Below are positions 18,628 to 27,869 of a DNA stretch of 55,567 nucleotides, one piece after another. This DNA comes from Acetivibrio straminisolvens JCM 21531 (lineage in GTDB: Bacteria; Bacillota; Clostridia; Acetivibrionales; Acetivibrionaceae): NCBI RefSeq assembly GCF_000521465.1, contig NZ_BAVR01000020.1:1-55567 (forward strand), given 5' to 3'. The translations under genes were made by a program, and so were the position numbers. The notes under the pieces are model-generated. The model saw only the letters and a list, made by a program, of their open reading frames with translations, ran no database searches and was not told the origin of the DNA. The stretch's first letter is position 1. Every line of letters begins with the position of its first letter.

Positions 18628-19289
18628 TACGCTTGAGCCTCCTCGCCATTATTTGAAACCCCGCAAGGCATAGGACATGATGCACAGCCCGTGTGCTCAA
18701 TCTTTTCCGCTGAAAGTTTATTTATAGCTGCCATTATAAATCCAAATGCCAAAAATCCGCCGGGAGGAAGTATCATAATTATTGCCGGCTCATAAATTCC
18801 GCCGGTAATATTCATTCCAAACCATGTGCCATTCCCAAGTATCTCTCTGATACTTCCCATAACAAGAAGCGACAGAGTAAAGCCTATTCCCATGCCAAGG
18901 CCATCAAGGATTGACATGAACGGATTATTCTTACTTGCATACATCTCTGCCCTGGCAAGTATTATGCAGTTTACAACTATAAGAGGTATAAATATACCGA
19001 GCTGTTTATCGATAGCGGGAAGATATGCCTTTATAAGCATCTGCACAATTGTCACAAATCCCGAAATAATCGTAATATATGCAGGAATTCTGACTTTGTC
19101 CGGTATTACTTTTCTCAAAAGGGAGATTACTGCATTTGACCCCATCAACACAAATATAACAGCAGCACCCATTCCTATGGCATTTTCGGCTGATGTTGTT
19201 ACGGCCAGAGTGGGGCAAGTACCGAGAACAAGCCTGAATACCGGATTTTCCTTTATTATTCCTTTCGTTATAGTCTTAAAACCGCTCAT
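18627..19289 (-). CDS. rnfE: Rnf complex membrane subunit RnfE
   Basis: The ATG at 19287-19289 has its own strong ribosome site (GAGGGGGG) and begins the expected RnfE sequence: IKENPVFRLVLGTCPTLAVT, then VVNCIILARAEMYASKN. The two cysteines of GTCPTLAV and VNCIILAR are the family's conserved pair. About six membrane helices; 220 residues including a Cys-rich tail (GCASCPMPCG) that could bind metal and is worth noting. In this sequence no stop separates rnfG from rnfE: the reading frame runs through. I treat them as two genes because each half is full length and rnfE has its own start signals. Confidence 0.9.
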   Translation of the reverse strand: MSGFKTITKGIIKENPVFRLVLGTCPTLAVTTSAENAIGMGAAVIFVLMGSNAVISLLRKVIPDKVRIPAYITIISGFVTIVQMLIKAYLPAIDKQLGIFIPLIVVNCIILARAEMYASKNNPFMSILDGLGMGIGFTLSLLVMGSIREILGNGTWFGMNITGGIYEPAIIMILPPGGFLAFGFIMAAINKLSAEKIEHTGCASCPMPCGVSNNGEEAQA

Positions 19290-19883
19290 TTTATGACCCC
19301 CCTCTGTTTCATTAATCTCCTTGTTAACATCAAGAGCTGCCTGAACTGCTTTAGTTACAGCCTTTGAAGTTATTGTCGCACCGTTTATTGCATCAATCTC
19401 TTCATCCTTAGTTTTTGCATTTTTCACCACAGCCAGCGGCTCTTTCGGAACAATACCCTCAAACTGGGATATAAATGGCCTATCTTTCGCTTTGGCCCCC
19501 AGCCCCGGTGTTTCATTGTTGTCTCCAATCTTTACTCTGGTTATAGCCCCTTCGCTGTCTATACCCACCGTTATTTTTATCGTGCCCCCATAACCTTTTG
19601 CTTCCGTAATGAATACTTTTCCAACCACTTCTTCACCTTTCAATCCCACAAATGCCTTCTTTACGGGAGCAAAAGCCTCATTTCGGTTTATTATTGACTC
19701 AAGATCCGGAATCTCTTCAAAGATTTCGGCCGAAGACAATACTTCTTTTTTGGCATTGTCCTCCTCTATTCTTGCCGCCTCGGCTATTCTATCCTTTGTC
19801 TGCATATTGGTAAACGCCAAAGCCAAAGTAACAAAAGAACATATTAATAATAACACTATTGTTGGTTTTACTATATCATTCAA
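19290..19883 (-). CDS. rnfG: Rnf complex FMN-binding subunit RnfG (runs in frame into RnfE)
   Basis: RnfG has one N-terminal membrane helix and an FMN_bind domain outside the membrane. The covalent FMN threonine lies in the motif NGATITSKAV, about 25 residues from the end, and GYGGTIKITVGID opens the domain. The likely start is the TTG at 19881-19883, eight bases after GGAGGTGG and overlapping the rnfD stop region (TTGAATGA). The computed open frame starts 15 codons earlier inside rnfD. The frame has no stop before rnfE because of the length of a G6 tract (19297-19302). One more G would give TAA right after EGGS; one less would give a TGA overlapping the rnfE ATG. Confidence 0.88.
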
Positions 19884-20832
19884 CGGCTTTTCCACCTCCA
19901 AAACTTTTTGGAACGGTATATCTGTCAATCAATGGAACCGCAATATTCATTAAAAGAATTGCAAAGGATACACCTTCCGGGTAATTGGTATACAAGCGTA
20001 TAATTCCTGTAAGAAGTCCGCATCCTATCCCCATAATTATCCGTCCCTTAGTGGTCATAGGCGAAGTTGCATAATCCGTAGCCATATAAATTGCGCCCAG
20101 CATCAGACCTCCGGAAAGTATATGGTATAGAAAGTCTCCGGCAAAGAACGTCGGACCTCCAAATATCCATGTAAACAATCCCAAGGTTCCGATATATGCC
20201 AAAGGTATTTCCGGGCCTATAACCTTTTTTGCCACAAGGTATACCCCGCCTATCAAAAGAGCAGCAGCAGAAACCTCACCTATGCATCCTCCTATATTGC
20301 CCAAGAAAAGGTCTTTATAGGATGGAAAAACAATTTCTGCAGCTTCTTCAGCCTTCAGCAATCCCAGGGGAGTTGCCGAAGAGACTCCATCAGCGCCTGG
20401 TATTACCCAATTGGTCATGTGACCTGCATAGGATATAAACAAAAACACTCTTGCTCCCAATGCAGGATTGATAAAATTCTGCCCCAAGCCACCAAACAAT
20501 TGCTTTATGACAACTACTGCCACAACTGCTCCTATCACAACCATCCAAAGAGGTGCTGTGGGCGGAAGGTTTAATGCCAGCAAAAGGCCTGTAACCACTG
20601 CACTCAAGTCTAAAATTGTATTACTTCTCTTCATCAGCTTTCTTGAAGCATATTCTGATAACACACAGGCCAAGACACTTACCAGAATCACCATCAGCGT
20701 TCTGGGGCCAAAGAAGTAGACTCCCGCCAACGATGCCGGAATAAGGGCAATAATTACGTCGAGCATTATCTGCCTTGTACTTGCATTATCCCTTATATGA
20801 GGCGATGACGACACTATAAAACTTTTCTCCAA
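19876..20832 (-). CDS. rnfD: Rnf complex membrane subunit RnfD
   Basis: The 318-residue polytopic protein matches RnfD/NqrB. Conserved stretches include SSPHIRDNAST at the N-terminus, FGGLGQNFINPALGAR, and GVSSATPLG, whose threonine is the expected covalent FMN site. The end carries TNYPEGVSFAILLMN and the family's DRYTVPKSFGGG. It transfers electrons across the membrane within the Rnf pump. It starts two bases after the rnfC stop, so the two are translationally coupled. Length is normal and no residue is missing that I can see. Confidence 0.95.
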   Translation of the reverse strand: MEKSFIVSSSPHIRDNASTRQIMLDVIIALIPASLAGVYFFGPRTLMVILVSVLACVLSEYASRKLMKRSNTILDLSAVVTGLLLALNLPPTAPLWMVVIGAVVAVVVIKQLFGGLGQNFINPALGARVFLFISYAGHMTNWVIPGADGVSSATPLGLLKAEEAAEIVFPSYKDLFLGNIGGCIGEVSAAALLIGGVYLVAKKVIGPEIPLAYIGTLGLFTWIFGGPTFFAGDFLYHILSGGLMLGAIYMATDYATSPMTTKGRIIMGIGCGLLTGIIRLYTNYPEGVSFAILLMNIAVPLIDRYTVPKSFGGGKAVE

Positions 20833-20833
20833 A

Positions 20834-22153
20834 TTATTTACCCCCTTTCGCTGCCGCCTGTTTTACCTGTGCCTTGCCAAGCCTTATTGACTGTACAAGA
20901 TTTATCTTTGCCGGACATACATAAGCACAGCTGCCGCATTCTATACAATCCATTACATGGTATTTATTGAGTTCTTCAATATTTTCCTTTATGGTATTAT
21001 TGTTCAGTTGGAGGGGAAGCAGGTTCATCGGACACGCTTTAACACACCTTCCGCACCTTATGCAAGCTTGCTCTTTGGGCAATACGGCTTTCGTTTCATC
21101 AAAAGCCAGCAGGGCATTTGTATGCTTAAGCACCGGTGTATCCAACGTAAACTGCGCTATTCCCATCATCGGTCCACCCATTAGTATCTTCTTAGGAACG
21201 ATGCCAAAGCCGCCGCAGAAATTGAAAACTTCCGATATCGGCGTCCCTATCAATGCTTCCACATTGGCAGGTCTCTTAACCGAAGGTCCATCCACCGTAA
21301 TCCTTTTCTTTATAAGAGGCATTCCGGTTTTGGTATACTCCGATATAAACGACACACTGTTTACATTCATTACAATTACTCCAACATCCGCAGGAAGCTT
21401 TCCGGGCGGAACCTTCCTTCCGGTTGTTGCATAAATTAGCATCTTTTCCGCACCTTGAGGATACCGGGATTTTAGCTTGACTACATTTATTTTATCGTCG
21501 GTTTCCGCAACACGAGTCATCTCTTTTATGGCTTCCGGTTTGTTATCCTCAATACCTATCAGGACATTATCGATTTCCAGAACTTCCATGATTATGTTGA
21601 TTCCGCTGATTACATTCCAAGAGTTCTCAATAATCTCCCGGTAATCGGAAGTTATATATGGCTCACACTCAGCAGCATTGATTATCAATGTGTCTATCTT
21701 TTTGCCCGAAGGTGGTGAAAGCTTGACATGAGCCGGAAATCCCGCACCGCCAAGTCCTACCAAGCCCGATTCCCGAATGGCTGAAACAAATTCGTTGCTA
21801 TTGGAAAAACTCGGGGGCTTGATACCTTCATAAAGCTCCTGATTTCCGTCAGTTTTAATTTCCACCGTGGTAACGTAAATTCCTCCGGCATAAAGCATCG
21901 GAGCCACATCGGTTACTGTTCCCGATACGCTTGAATGAATGGGTGAAGATATATACTTATCGGAATTTCCAATTATCTGTCCCACCCGGACAGTGTCCCC
22001 CTTTTTTACACAGGGTTCGCACGGTGCTCCAATATGCTGAAGCATAGGAATTCTTACCTTTTCAGGTACCTCCATTTTGACCGTTTCACATTCAGCAGTA
22101 TTTTTGAAGTGAGGAACTTTCGCTCCTCCTTTAAAGAAGTTTTTTACCAACAT
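20834..22153 (-). CDS. rnfC: Rnf complex NADH-side subunit RnfC
   Basis: The 439-residue protein begins with the RnfC N-terminal domain (GGAKVPHFKNTAE). It then has the NADH/FMN-binding Rossmann-like region with GLVGLGGAGFPAHVKL, INAAECEPYIT and a SLBB-like segment. The C-terminal half carries two ferredoxin motifs, CIRCGRCVKACP and CIECGSCAYVCP. RnfC is the peripheral subunit that reduces NAD+. It is the first gene of the operon. The upstream region (22154-22660) is shared with the divergent ytvI gene. Confidence 0.95.
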   Translation of the reverse strand: MLVKNFFKGGAKVPHFKNTAECETVKMEVPEKVRIPMLQHIGAPCEPCVKKGDTVRVGQIIGNSDKYISSPIHSSVSGTVTDVAPMLYAGGIYVTTVEIKTDGNQELYEGIKPPSFSNSNEFVSAIRESGLVGLGGAGFPAHVKLSPPSGKKIDTLIINAAECEPYITSDYREIIENSWNVISGINIIMEVLEIDNVLIGIEDNKPEAIKEMTRVAETDDKINVVKLKSRYPQGAEKMLIYATTGRKVPPGKLPADVGVIVMNVNSVSFISEYTKTGMPLIKKRITVDGPSVKRPANVEALIGTPISEVFNFCGGFGIVPKKILMGGPMMGIAQFTLDTPVLKHTNALLAFDETKAVLPKEQACIRCGRCVKACPMNLLPLQLNNNTIKENIEELNKYHVMDCIECGSCAYVCPAKINLVQSIRLGKAQVKQAAAKGGK

Positions 22154-22183
22154 TTGTATGACCCCATTTTAAATAATTTTTAT

Positions 22184-22212
22184 ATACTAAATCAAATTTT
22201 TATATACCACAA
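22184..22212 (-). promoter_or_regulatory. candidate promoter for the rnf operon
   Basis: The minus strand reads TTGTGG, 17 bases, TAGTAT, with the -10 about 30 bases upstream of the rnfC ATG. The match to the sigma-A consensus is partial. Confidence 0.35.
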
Positions 22213-22660
22213 GTATGTGTATTTTAAATGCTCACTTTTTTATAATAACATACCGTCAATTTTAATAAAATATTCTGATTTGTGTAATTCAGGCAATCCT
22301 TACTATCATGCGAAATTAGTGGATTTTCGTTATCTTTGTAGGTATTTTGTATACAACATAGAATGTCCCGCGACAAAAACTAAAAATGAGCAATTTCTGT
22401 AATAAGATATTCGAGTAGAGCTATAAACCTATCCCCATTGACAGGCCTTTTTACTTTTTCGGTAGGGTATTTTTTTTTCACTGAATATTATATTTGCAAC
22501 TCACAAATAAGTCAAATAAGAAATTGCCAAATTACAATAGATTTTAATAACTGTTCGTATTCTATTTTCCGAATAAACAGCACTATCCTATTATTCATAT
22601 ATATCGTTTTTTTATAAATTTATCGTCATATATTTTATTATATAGAATTTTGCTTTAAGC
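22213..22660. other. long AT-rich divergent intergenic region between rnfC and ytvI
   Basis: No gene is seen. On the plus strand CCTATC (about 22428) can pair with GGTAGG (about 22461) around a 27-base loop, followed by GTATTTTTTTT. That is a possible weak terminator or leader structure ahead of ytvI. I looked for common clostridial riboswitch cores and recognised none. Confidence 0.3.
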
Positions 22661-23782
22661 ATGACCGTGCATTTTATCACATATTATTACATAAAAGTTA
22701 TGGAGAAACAAAGGTATGAACTCTATATGGAAAAAGCAAAAAAAACAATATTAAACTTGTCGCTAGTATTTGTATTGCTGTTTATGATCTATATATTCAT
22801 GAAATATTTCTTAGCTCTTATTCTGCCTTTTTTAATTGCCATAATTATATCCTCTGTCAATGAACCTGTTATTAATTATATGGAAACGAAGCTTAGGTTA
22901 AATAGAAGAATCGCCTCGGCTATATCTCTTGCTATAACGGTAAGCATAGTTATAGTTTTCATATCCTTATGCGTATTTAAAGTATATTATGAGCTGGTAA
23001 AACTTAATGCCAATCTTCCCCGCTATATGGAATCCTTTTCCGCCACCGCATCGGCTTGCTACAACCGTGTCAGTGTTTTTTATTATTATCTTCCGAAGAG
23101 TCTGTCCGGTATCTTCGAGAGCAACCTTAAATCATTGCTGCCCAAGATCGAGATTATAATCGGCCGGATAGCAGAATCGATTATTAATAGTATTGCTTCA
23201 ATACCCAAAGCTGCGGTATTCACTACCGTCACTCTTTTATCTTCTTATTTTATAAGCAGTGACCGAAAAAAGATTAGAAACTTTATATACAGGCAGCTTC
23301 CTGCAAATTTCAAACAAAATTTTATCGGCATCAAGAGTGATGCCTTTTCAACCATAGCCGGATACATAAAGGCCCAACTCATTCTCATGTGCATTACCTT
23401 TATCGAAACTACTTTAGGACTTATTGCCATAAGATCCGAATACGCAGTACTAATCGGCTTCATCGCCGCAATAGCAGATGTACTGCCCATTGTAGGAACA
23501 GGCATTGTTCTGTTTCCTCTAATAATTTGGAATATATTTACAAAGAACATTCGAATGGCTTTAGGCATAACGGCAGTATACCTTTTAGGTGTAATTTTAA
23601 GGCAAGTAGTCGAACCGAAAATAGTTTCAAGCCAGACAGGAATTCATCCCTTTGCAACTCTTGTATCCATGTATTTTGGAATGATGATCTTTGGATTTCC
23701 GGGACTTTTCATAGGTCCTATGTTTGTAACAATTTTAAAAAGTCTCCACAAGTCCGGCCTTATAAACGTATGGAACGATTGA
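22661..23782 (+). CDS. ytvI: AI-2E family transporter, sporulation membrane protein YtvI-like
   Basis: The 373-residue protein has the DUF20/AI-2E exporter layout: a hydrophobic pair near the N-terminus (PFLIAIIISSVNEPVINYME), a soluble helical domain, and a C-terminal bundle with GFIAAIADVLPIVGTGIVLF, RQVVEPKIV and FGFPGLFIGPMF. The R-x-x-VEPKIV and PIVGTG signatures favour the YtvI subgroup of spore formers. The true start is unclear. ATGs at 22661, 22700 and 22727 all lack a good ribosome site; the last gives the most usual N-terminus. It is convergent with prmC. Confidence 0.85.
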   Translation: MTVHFITYYYIKVMEKQRYELYMEKAKKTILNLSLVFVLLFMIYIFMKYFLALILPFLIAIIISSVNEPVINYMETKLRLNRRIASAISLAITVSIVIVFISLCVFKVYYELVKLNANLPRYMESFSATASACYNRVSVFYYYLPKSLSGIFESNLKSLLPKIEIIIGRIAESIINSIASIPKAAVFTTVTLLSSYFISSDRKKIRNFIYRQLPANFKQNFIGIKSDAFSTIAGYIKAQLILMCITFIETTLGLIAIRSEYAVLIGFIAAIADVLPIVGTGIVLFPLIIWNIFTKNIRMALGITAVYLLGVILRQVVEPKIVSSQTGIHPFATLVSMYFGMMIFGFPGLFIGPMFVTILKSLHKSGLINVWND

Positions 23783-23790
23783 TTCTCCGG

Positions 23791-24686
23791 CTACTTTCTG
23801 CAGCCCATAACCACCCGGTCAATTCCGGCCAAATCCTTTACGATTTTAATAGTACAGAAGTCTTTTTCCATGAGGCCAAAAACACTCTCCGCTTGACCAT
23901 AGCCTACTTCGAAAGCCAACAGCGAACCCGGACTTAAAAGCTTTGCAGCTTCACAGGTTATTACCCTGTAAAAGTCAAGGCCGTCCTCACCCCCATCTAG
24001 CGCCGCTCGAGGCTCATAATCTCTTACCTGCCTATGGAGAGTTTTTATTTCTTCCGCAGGTATATAAGGGGGATTGGAAACAATAATGTCAAAAGCTCCT
24101 TTATCATTGTGCTTAGTGTCTTTTATAAAGGAACTTTGGGTTATAATATCAGTAAGTCCACCCAATATATCACCTTTAATAAAGAACACACGGTCCTTAA
24201 CACCGCATCTTTTTGCATTTGTTTCGGCTATTAGCAGCGCCCCCTCCGAAATATCCAAAGCAAGAACCTGCTGTCCTTTACATAATGGGCTAGACTTACA
24301 GCTATGCATCCCGAACCGGTACCTATGTCGAGTATTCTTGCATTCTTAAGCCCGGTATCCTTCACATGCTTTAATACAGCCTCAACGAGGGTTTCAGTGT
24401 CCTGTCTCGGTATCAGCACATCAGGTGTTACGATAAAATCAAGAGACATAAATTCTTGATATCCGGTTATGTATTGAAGAGGTTTTCCCTTGACTCTCTC
24501 TTCAACAAATAAGACAAATTTTTCATACTCTTCATCGGTCATTTTATAATCATCGTGAGAATACAGAAAACTTCTGTCCGCATTCAATACATGGCACAAA
24601 AGTACCCCGGCCTCCAATGCCGGGGTATCAATATCCGCTGACTTAAGAAGTTTTGTCCCCATCAAAAGTGCATCTTTTAGTACCAC
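23791..24686 (-). pseudogene. prmC: peptide-chain release factor glutamine methyltransferase, frame broken once
   Basis: The two parts make a full-length PrmC (about 298 residues). The N-terminal helical domain ends with GKPLQYITGYQEF. The SAM motif I is ILDIGTGSGCIAVSLA. The catalytic NPPY motif is VSNPPYIPAEEI, followed by LDGGEDGLDFYR. PrmC methylates the GGQ glutamine of release factors RF1/RF2. The frame breaks at about 24267, where AGGTTC should read AGGGTTC. Adding one G restores KDSRVLALDISEGA. Because the enzyme is generally important for growth and every motif is intact, an assembly error is more likely than loss. It follows yqhQ by 12 bases, a common clostridial pairing. Confidence 0.85.
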
Positions 24687-24698
24687 ACTATCACCCTG

Positions 24699-25655
24699 TC
24701 ACCATTTATCTTCTTCCTTATTTTCCACCATTACATTCTTCATAGCCTCAATAGCTACCTCTATCTGACTGTCATCCGGCTCTCTTGTAGTAAATGCCTG
24801 AAACATCAAACCCGGTGAGTTGATAATTCTTGCTATTTTTGATTGGCTTCTTCCGCTTATTTTTATGACCTCATAGGAAATACCGGCTACCAAAGGAATC
24901 AAAACAATTCTTAAAAGTATGTTTATCCACAAGCCATGCTGTCCTACCAGGGAAAACACCAGTATACTTACTATCATAACCGTAAACAAAAAGGATGTCC
25001 CGCAGCGGGGATGTCTTGTTGAATATTTTTTTACATTCTCGACAGTAAGCTCCTCTTCATTCTCGTAGCAGTGTATAGTCTTGTGCTCGGCACCGTGATA
25101 TTGCCAAACCCTCTTAATGTCCTTCATCAGTGATGTCAGAGCCATGTAAGTTATAAAAAGTCCGACTCTTACAACACCCTCAACAACATTATATATTATC
25201 GAACCCACACCTGTGGATTTGTCAATGGGCAAAAACGAGGCCACCAAGTTTGGAAGCACCATAAATAAAAATACACTGAAAATGAGCGAAAGAACAACAG
25301 ATATATAAATCAATACATCTTGAAGCTTGTCACCTAAAACCCGGTCAAGGAACTTATCCACTTTAGACGGCTCTTTATCCCCATCCTCTTCCAAGTCTAC
25401 AAACTCTGCCGAATACATCAATGCCTTGATTCCAAGAACCATCTGCTTGAAAATACCTACAAATCCTCGAATTATCGGAAGCTTGGCTAGTCTGCCTTTT
25501 TTTGGAACAGGTCTCTTTTCCACGATGATTTCTCCGTCCGGTTTTCTTATCGCAATTGCAGCATTCTTAGGGCCTATCATCATTAGTCCTTCAATCAGTG
25601 CCTGTCCCCCTATGCTGGTCATATGCATGGGTTTTTTAAAAATATCCTGTTTCAT
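24699..25655 (-). CDS. yqhQ: DUF1385 membrane protein YqhQ
   Basis: About 318 residues with four to five membrane segments and the DUF1385 signatures GGQALIEGLMMIGP near the N-terminus, YHGAEHKTIHCYE in the middle and TRHPRCGTSFLF after it. The invariant His/Glu/Cys residues suggest metal binding or catalysis, but the function of the family is not established to my knowledge. GAGGT lies five bases before the ATG at 25653-25655. A GTG four codons earlier is also open but less well placed. It is transcribed with prmC. Confidence 0.9.
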   Translation of the reverse strand: MKQDIFKKPMHMTSIGGQALIEGLMMIGPKNAAIAIRKPDGEIIVEKRPVPKKGRLAKLPIIRGFVGIFKQMVLGIKALMYSAEFVDLEEDGDKEPSKVDKFLDRVLGDKLQDVLIYISVVLSLIFSVFLFMVLPNLVASFLPIDKSTGVGSIIYNVVEGVVRVGLFITYMALTSLMKDIKRVWQYHGAEHKTIHCYENEEELTVENVKKYSTRHPRCGTSFLFTVMIVSILVFSLVGQHGLWINILLRIVLIPLVAGISYEVIKISGRSQSKIARIINSPGLMFQAFTTREPDDSQIEVAIEAMKNVMVENKEEDKW

Positions 25656-25845
25656 TCTAGACCTCACTTATAATTTTATTAAATTCATTATACATTATTC
25701 AACATATAAACTCAATAAAAACTCTAGGACAGCAATTTCACCCAGTATTAATAGTCCCACTCATTTGAAGCCCTCAAACATTTTTCCTGCCCCTTTGTAA
25801 CATTCGAGCTTGATATTTCCATCGCAATATATGATTTTTATAACG

Positions 25846-25882
25846 AAAAAAGACTTTATGGTCCTACTTTGCCATAAAGCCT
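25846..25882 (-). terminator. motAB terminator
   Basis: On the minus strand GGCTTTATGG pairs with CCATAAAGTC across about ten bases and is followed by TTTTTTC, 26 bases after the motB stop. Confidence 0.8.
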
Positions 25883-25907
25883 TTATTATCAAAGTTTTGA
25901 TTATCCA

Positions 25908-26705
25908 CTATTTATCTATTACGATATCAATTCTCCTATTTTTTTGCCTGTTCTCTTCCGTATCGTTAGGTGCTATAGGCCTAAATTCACCATTACCAGT
26001 AGCAGTTAACTTTTCAGGATTTACACCGCTTTCATCAATGAGAAATAACACAACATTGGTTGCTCTCTTTGTTGACAACTCCCAGTTTGTGGGAAAAAGC
26101 ATAGTGTTAATCGGAAGATTATCCGTATGTCCCTGTACAGTAGCACCTTTACCCAACTCTTTTATTAGCTCTCCAATCTTTTTTAGCGTTTCTCTTCCGG
26201 TTTCCTTTATGTCTGCTTTGCCAAGGTCAAAAAGTATGACAGAATCTATTCTGACTGTCAAATTTTTATCTCCTTCAATCACCTTTACATATTCGTCCAA
26301 GTCCATCTCTTCAACAATATTTTGTACCTCATCAATAAAATTTTCGATTTTTTGAGCTTCGGCTTCCGCATTTCCTCCTGTAAACGCCCCGACTTCAGCA
26401 CTTTTTCCTTCATTAAAAGCTTCTTCACCTTCCTCCAGTATATCACCGGTTACATTGTTTTCCTTTATTTTGTATACTACTGTTCCGTCATTATAACCAT
26501 ATATACCTCCGCTGCCGCTTCCCATAAAGGCTGCACTCAGCGAATTGGTAATCTCTCGAAATTTTTCACTGTCAATACTTGACATAGAGAACAAGAGTAC
26601 AAAAAAGGTGAGCAGCAGCGTAACCATATCGCTGTAAGTCGTCATCCATTCGGGTGCACCTTGTGGCGGTTCATCTTCCATCAACTGCCTTCTTAATTTT
26701 TTCAT
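25908..26705 (-). CDS. motB: flagellar stator protein MotB
   Basis: The 265-residue protein has a short cytoplasmic N-terminus, one membrane helix starting at the motif TTYSDMVTLLLTFFVLL, and a C-terminal OmpA-like peptidoglycan-binding domain (about residues 150-262: VILFDLGKADI, VQGHTDNLPI, NRRIDIVI). Asp26 in YSD is the ion-carrying residue of the stator. MotB pairs with MotA to form the torque-generating ion channel anchored to the wall. It follows motA by 14 bases. An acidic linker (ILEEGEEAFNEGK) separates helix and OmpA domain. Confidence 0.93.
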   Translation of the reverse strand: MKKLRRQLMEDEPPQGAPEWMTTYSDMVTLLLTFFVLLFSMSSIDSEKFREITNSLSAAFMGSGSGGIYGYNDGTVVYKIKENNVTGDILEEGEEAFNEGKSAEVGAFTGGNAEAEAQKIENFIDEVQNIVEEMDLDEYVKVIEGDKNLTVRIDSVILFDLGKADIKETGRETLKKIGELIKELGKGATVQGHTDNLPINTMLFPTNWELSTKRATNVVLFLIDESGVNPEKLTATGNGEFRPIAPNDTEENRQKNRRIDIVIDK

Positions 26706-26719
26706 AAATTACACCTCAC

Positions 26720-27562
26720 TTACACAGCAGCCTCTCTGCCTTTTTCACTTCTCTCGCTTCTCTCATTTCTTTTGCTTTCTTCCGAAGCCTGTCCTGTCAT
26801 CCTGTCATATTCAAGCTTTTGCTTTGGCGAAAGGAAGGTTTTCAGTTTATGCTCCAATATCCTTGGGTTTTCTCCTGCCTGTATAGATAAAACCCCTTCT
26901 ATAATCATCTTTTTCTCCTGTATTTCTTCTTTACTCTTTTGAGCAAGCTTACTTGCAATAGGATTACATACTAGATTTGCAAGAACACTTCCATAAAAGG
27001 TTGTAACCAATGCCACCGCCATGGCAGCTCCTATTGTCGATGGATCATCCAATGCTTCCAACAGCTTTATCAGACCTATAAGGGTACCTATCATTCCCCA
27101 TGCAGGAAACTGGGAAGCCATAGTTCTAAATAATCCTGCACCTTTATCATGTCGGGCTTTCATGTTCTCCAACTCAAGATCCATTGTGTCAACTATAACT
27201 TCCGGTTCTACACCATCAACAACGAGCTGGAGAGATTGCTTTAAGAAGTCATTATCGATATTTTCCTGTTCCGACTCTAAAGAAAGCAAACCTTCTCTTC
27301 TTGCCTTAAGCGAAAGCTCGACAAGCATCCTGATGGTATCCTGAGGCCTTGATTCTTTTCCTGCCAGTACCTTTACAACCACCTTCATAATTTTTGCAAA
27401 CTCGGTGATTTTACAAGAGATAAGAGTGGAGCACAGTCCTCCTCCAAGAACAATAATTACCGACGCAATATCCAAGAAGGACAATAAGTTTCCGTCAAGC
27501 GTAATAGCCCATATTACACATATAATACCTAAAATTATTCCTACAAGAGTAGCTATATCCAT
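26720..27562 (-). CDS. motA: flagellar stator protein MotA
   Basis: The 280-residue protein has four membrane segments and the MotA signatures: FLDIASVIIVLGGG, the cytoplasmic KARREGLLSLE (charged residues that contact FliG), and FPAWGMIGTLIGLI with the conserved Pro/Gly near the ion path. The C-terminal tail is unusually rich in Ser/Arg/Glu (SERSEKGREAAV). First gene of the motAB pair. A candidate motility-type promoter lies about 45 bases upstream. Whether the organism is motile cannot be judged from this window. Confidence 0.93.
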   Translation of the reverse strand: MDIATLVGIILGIICVIWAITLDGNLLSFLDIASVIIVLGGGLCSTLISCKITEFAKIMKVVVKVLAGKESRPQDTIRMLVELSLKARREGLLSLESEQENIDNDFLKQSLQLVVDGVEPEVIVDTMDLELENMKARHDKGAGLFRTMASQFPAWGMIGTLIGLIKLLEALDDPSTIGAAMAVALVTTFYGSVLANLVCNPIASKLAQKSKEEIQEKKMIIEGVLSIQAGENPRILEHKLKTFLSPKQKLEYDRMTGQASEESKRNERSERSEKGREAAV

Positions 27563-27607
27563 AACTTCTCGCCTTCTATCCTTATTTTTTTTGAACCTGC
27601 TATCTAT

Positions 27608-27635
27608 ATATCGGAATATTTAAGTAATAAAATTA
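27608..27635 (-). promoter_or_regulatory. candidate sigma-D-like promoter for motAB
   Basis: The minus strand reads TAAT, 16 bases, TCCGATAT, against the flagellar sigma consensus TAAA-N15-GCCGATAA. The core CCGATA is kept and the position fits motA. Confidence 0.35.
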
Positions 27636-27869
27636 TAATTTCCTAAATTTTTTTGATTTTTATTCCGTTTACATACTTAATCCTTTTTAATCATTGCATC
27701 CGTGTCCTTAAAAAACATATTTTTCTTGTACTGATGGCAAAAATGCCTTTATTTTTTAACCCATTTGCGATATAATGATAATGGAAAAAAGTATATTTTT
27801 CCTTTTAATAAACATCTGTAGTTTCACTCATGTAATCACATGCAAAAGAGGAGTGATAAAACCAGCTTC

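Noticed and set aside
22034-22402. A 122-codon plus-strand frame overlapping the start of rnfC
   Set aside because: Its first part is antisense to a firmly identified gene, its composition is that of AT-rich noise, and it has no ribosome site.
22154-22660. A riboswitch upstream of the rnf operon or ytvI
   Set aside because: I looked for the conserved cores of common clostridial riboswitches and found none; only a weak hairpin is present.
23389-23937. A 182-codon plus-strand frame overlapping ytvI and prmC
   Set aside because: It is an alternative frame of ytvI that runs into the antisense of prmC, is rich in Arg/Ser/Asn/His, and has no start signals.
24231-24309. Two separate overlapping methyltransferase genes in place of prmC
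   Set aside because: One added G joins all family motifs into a normal-length PrmC; neither half would be functional.
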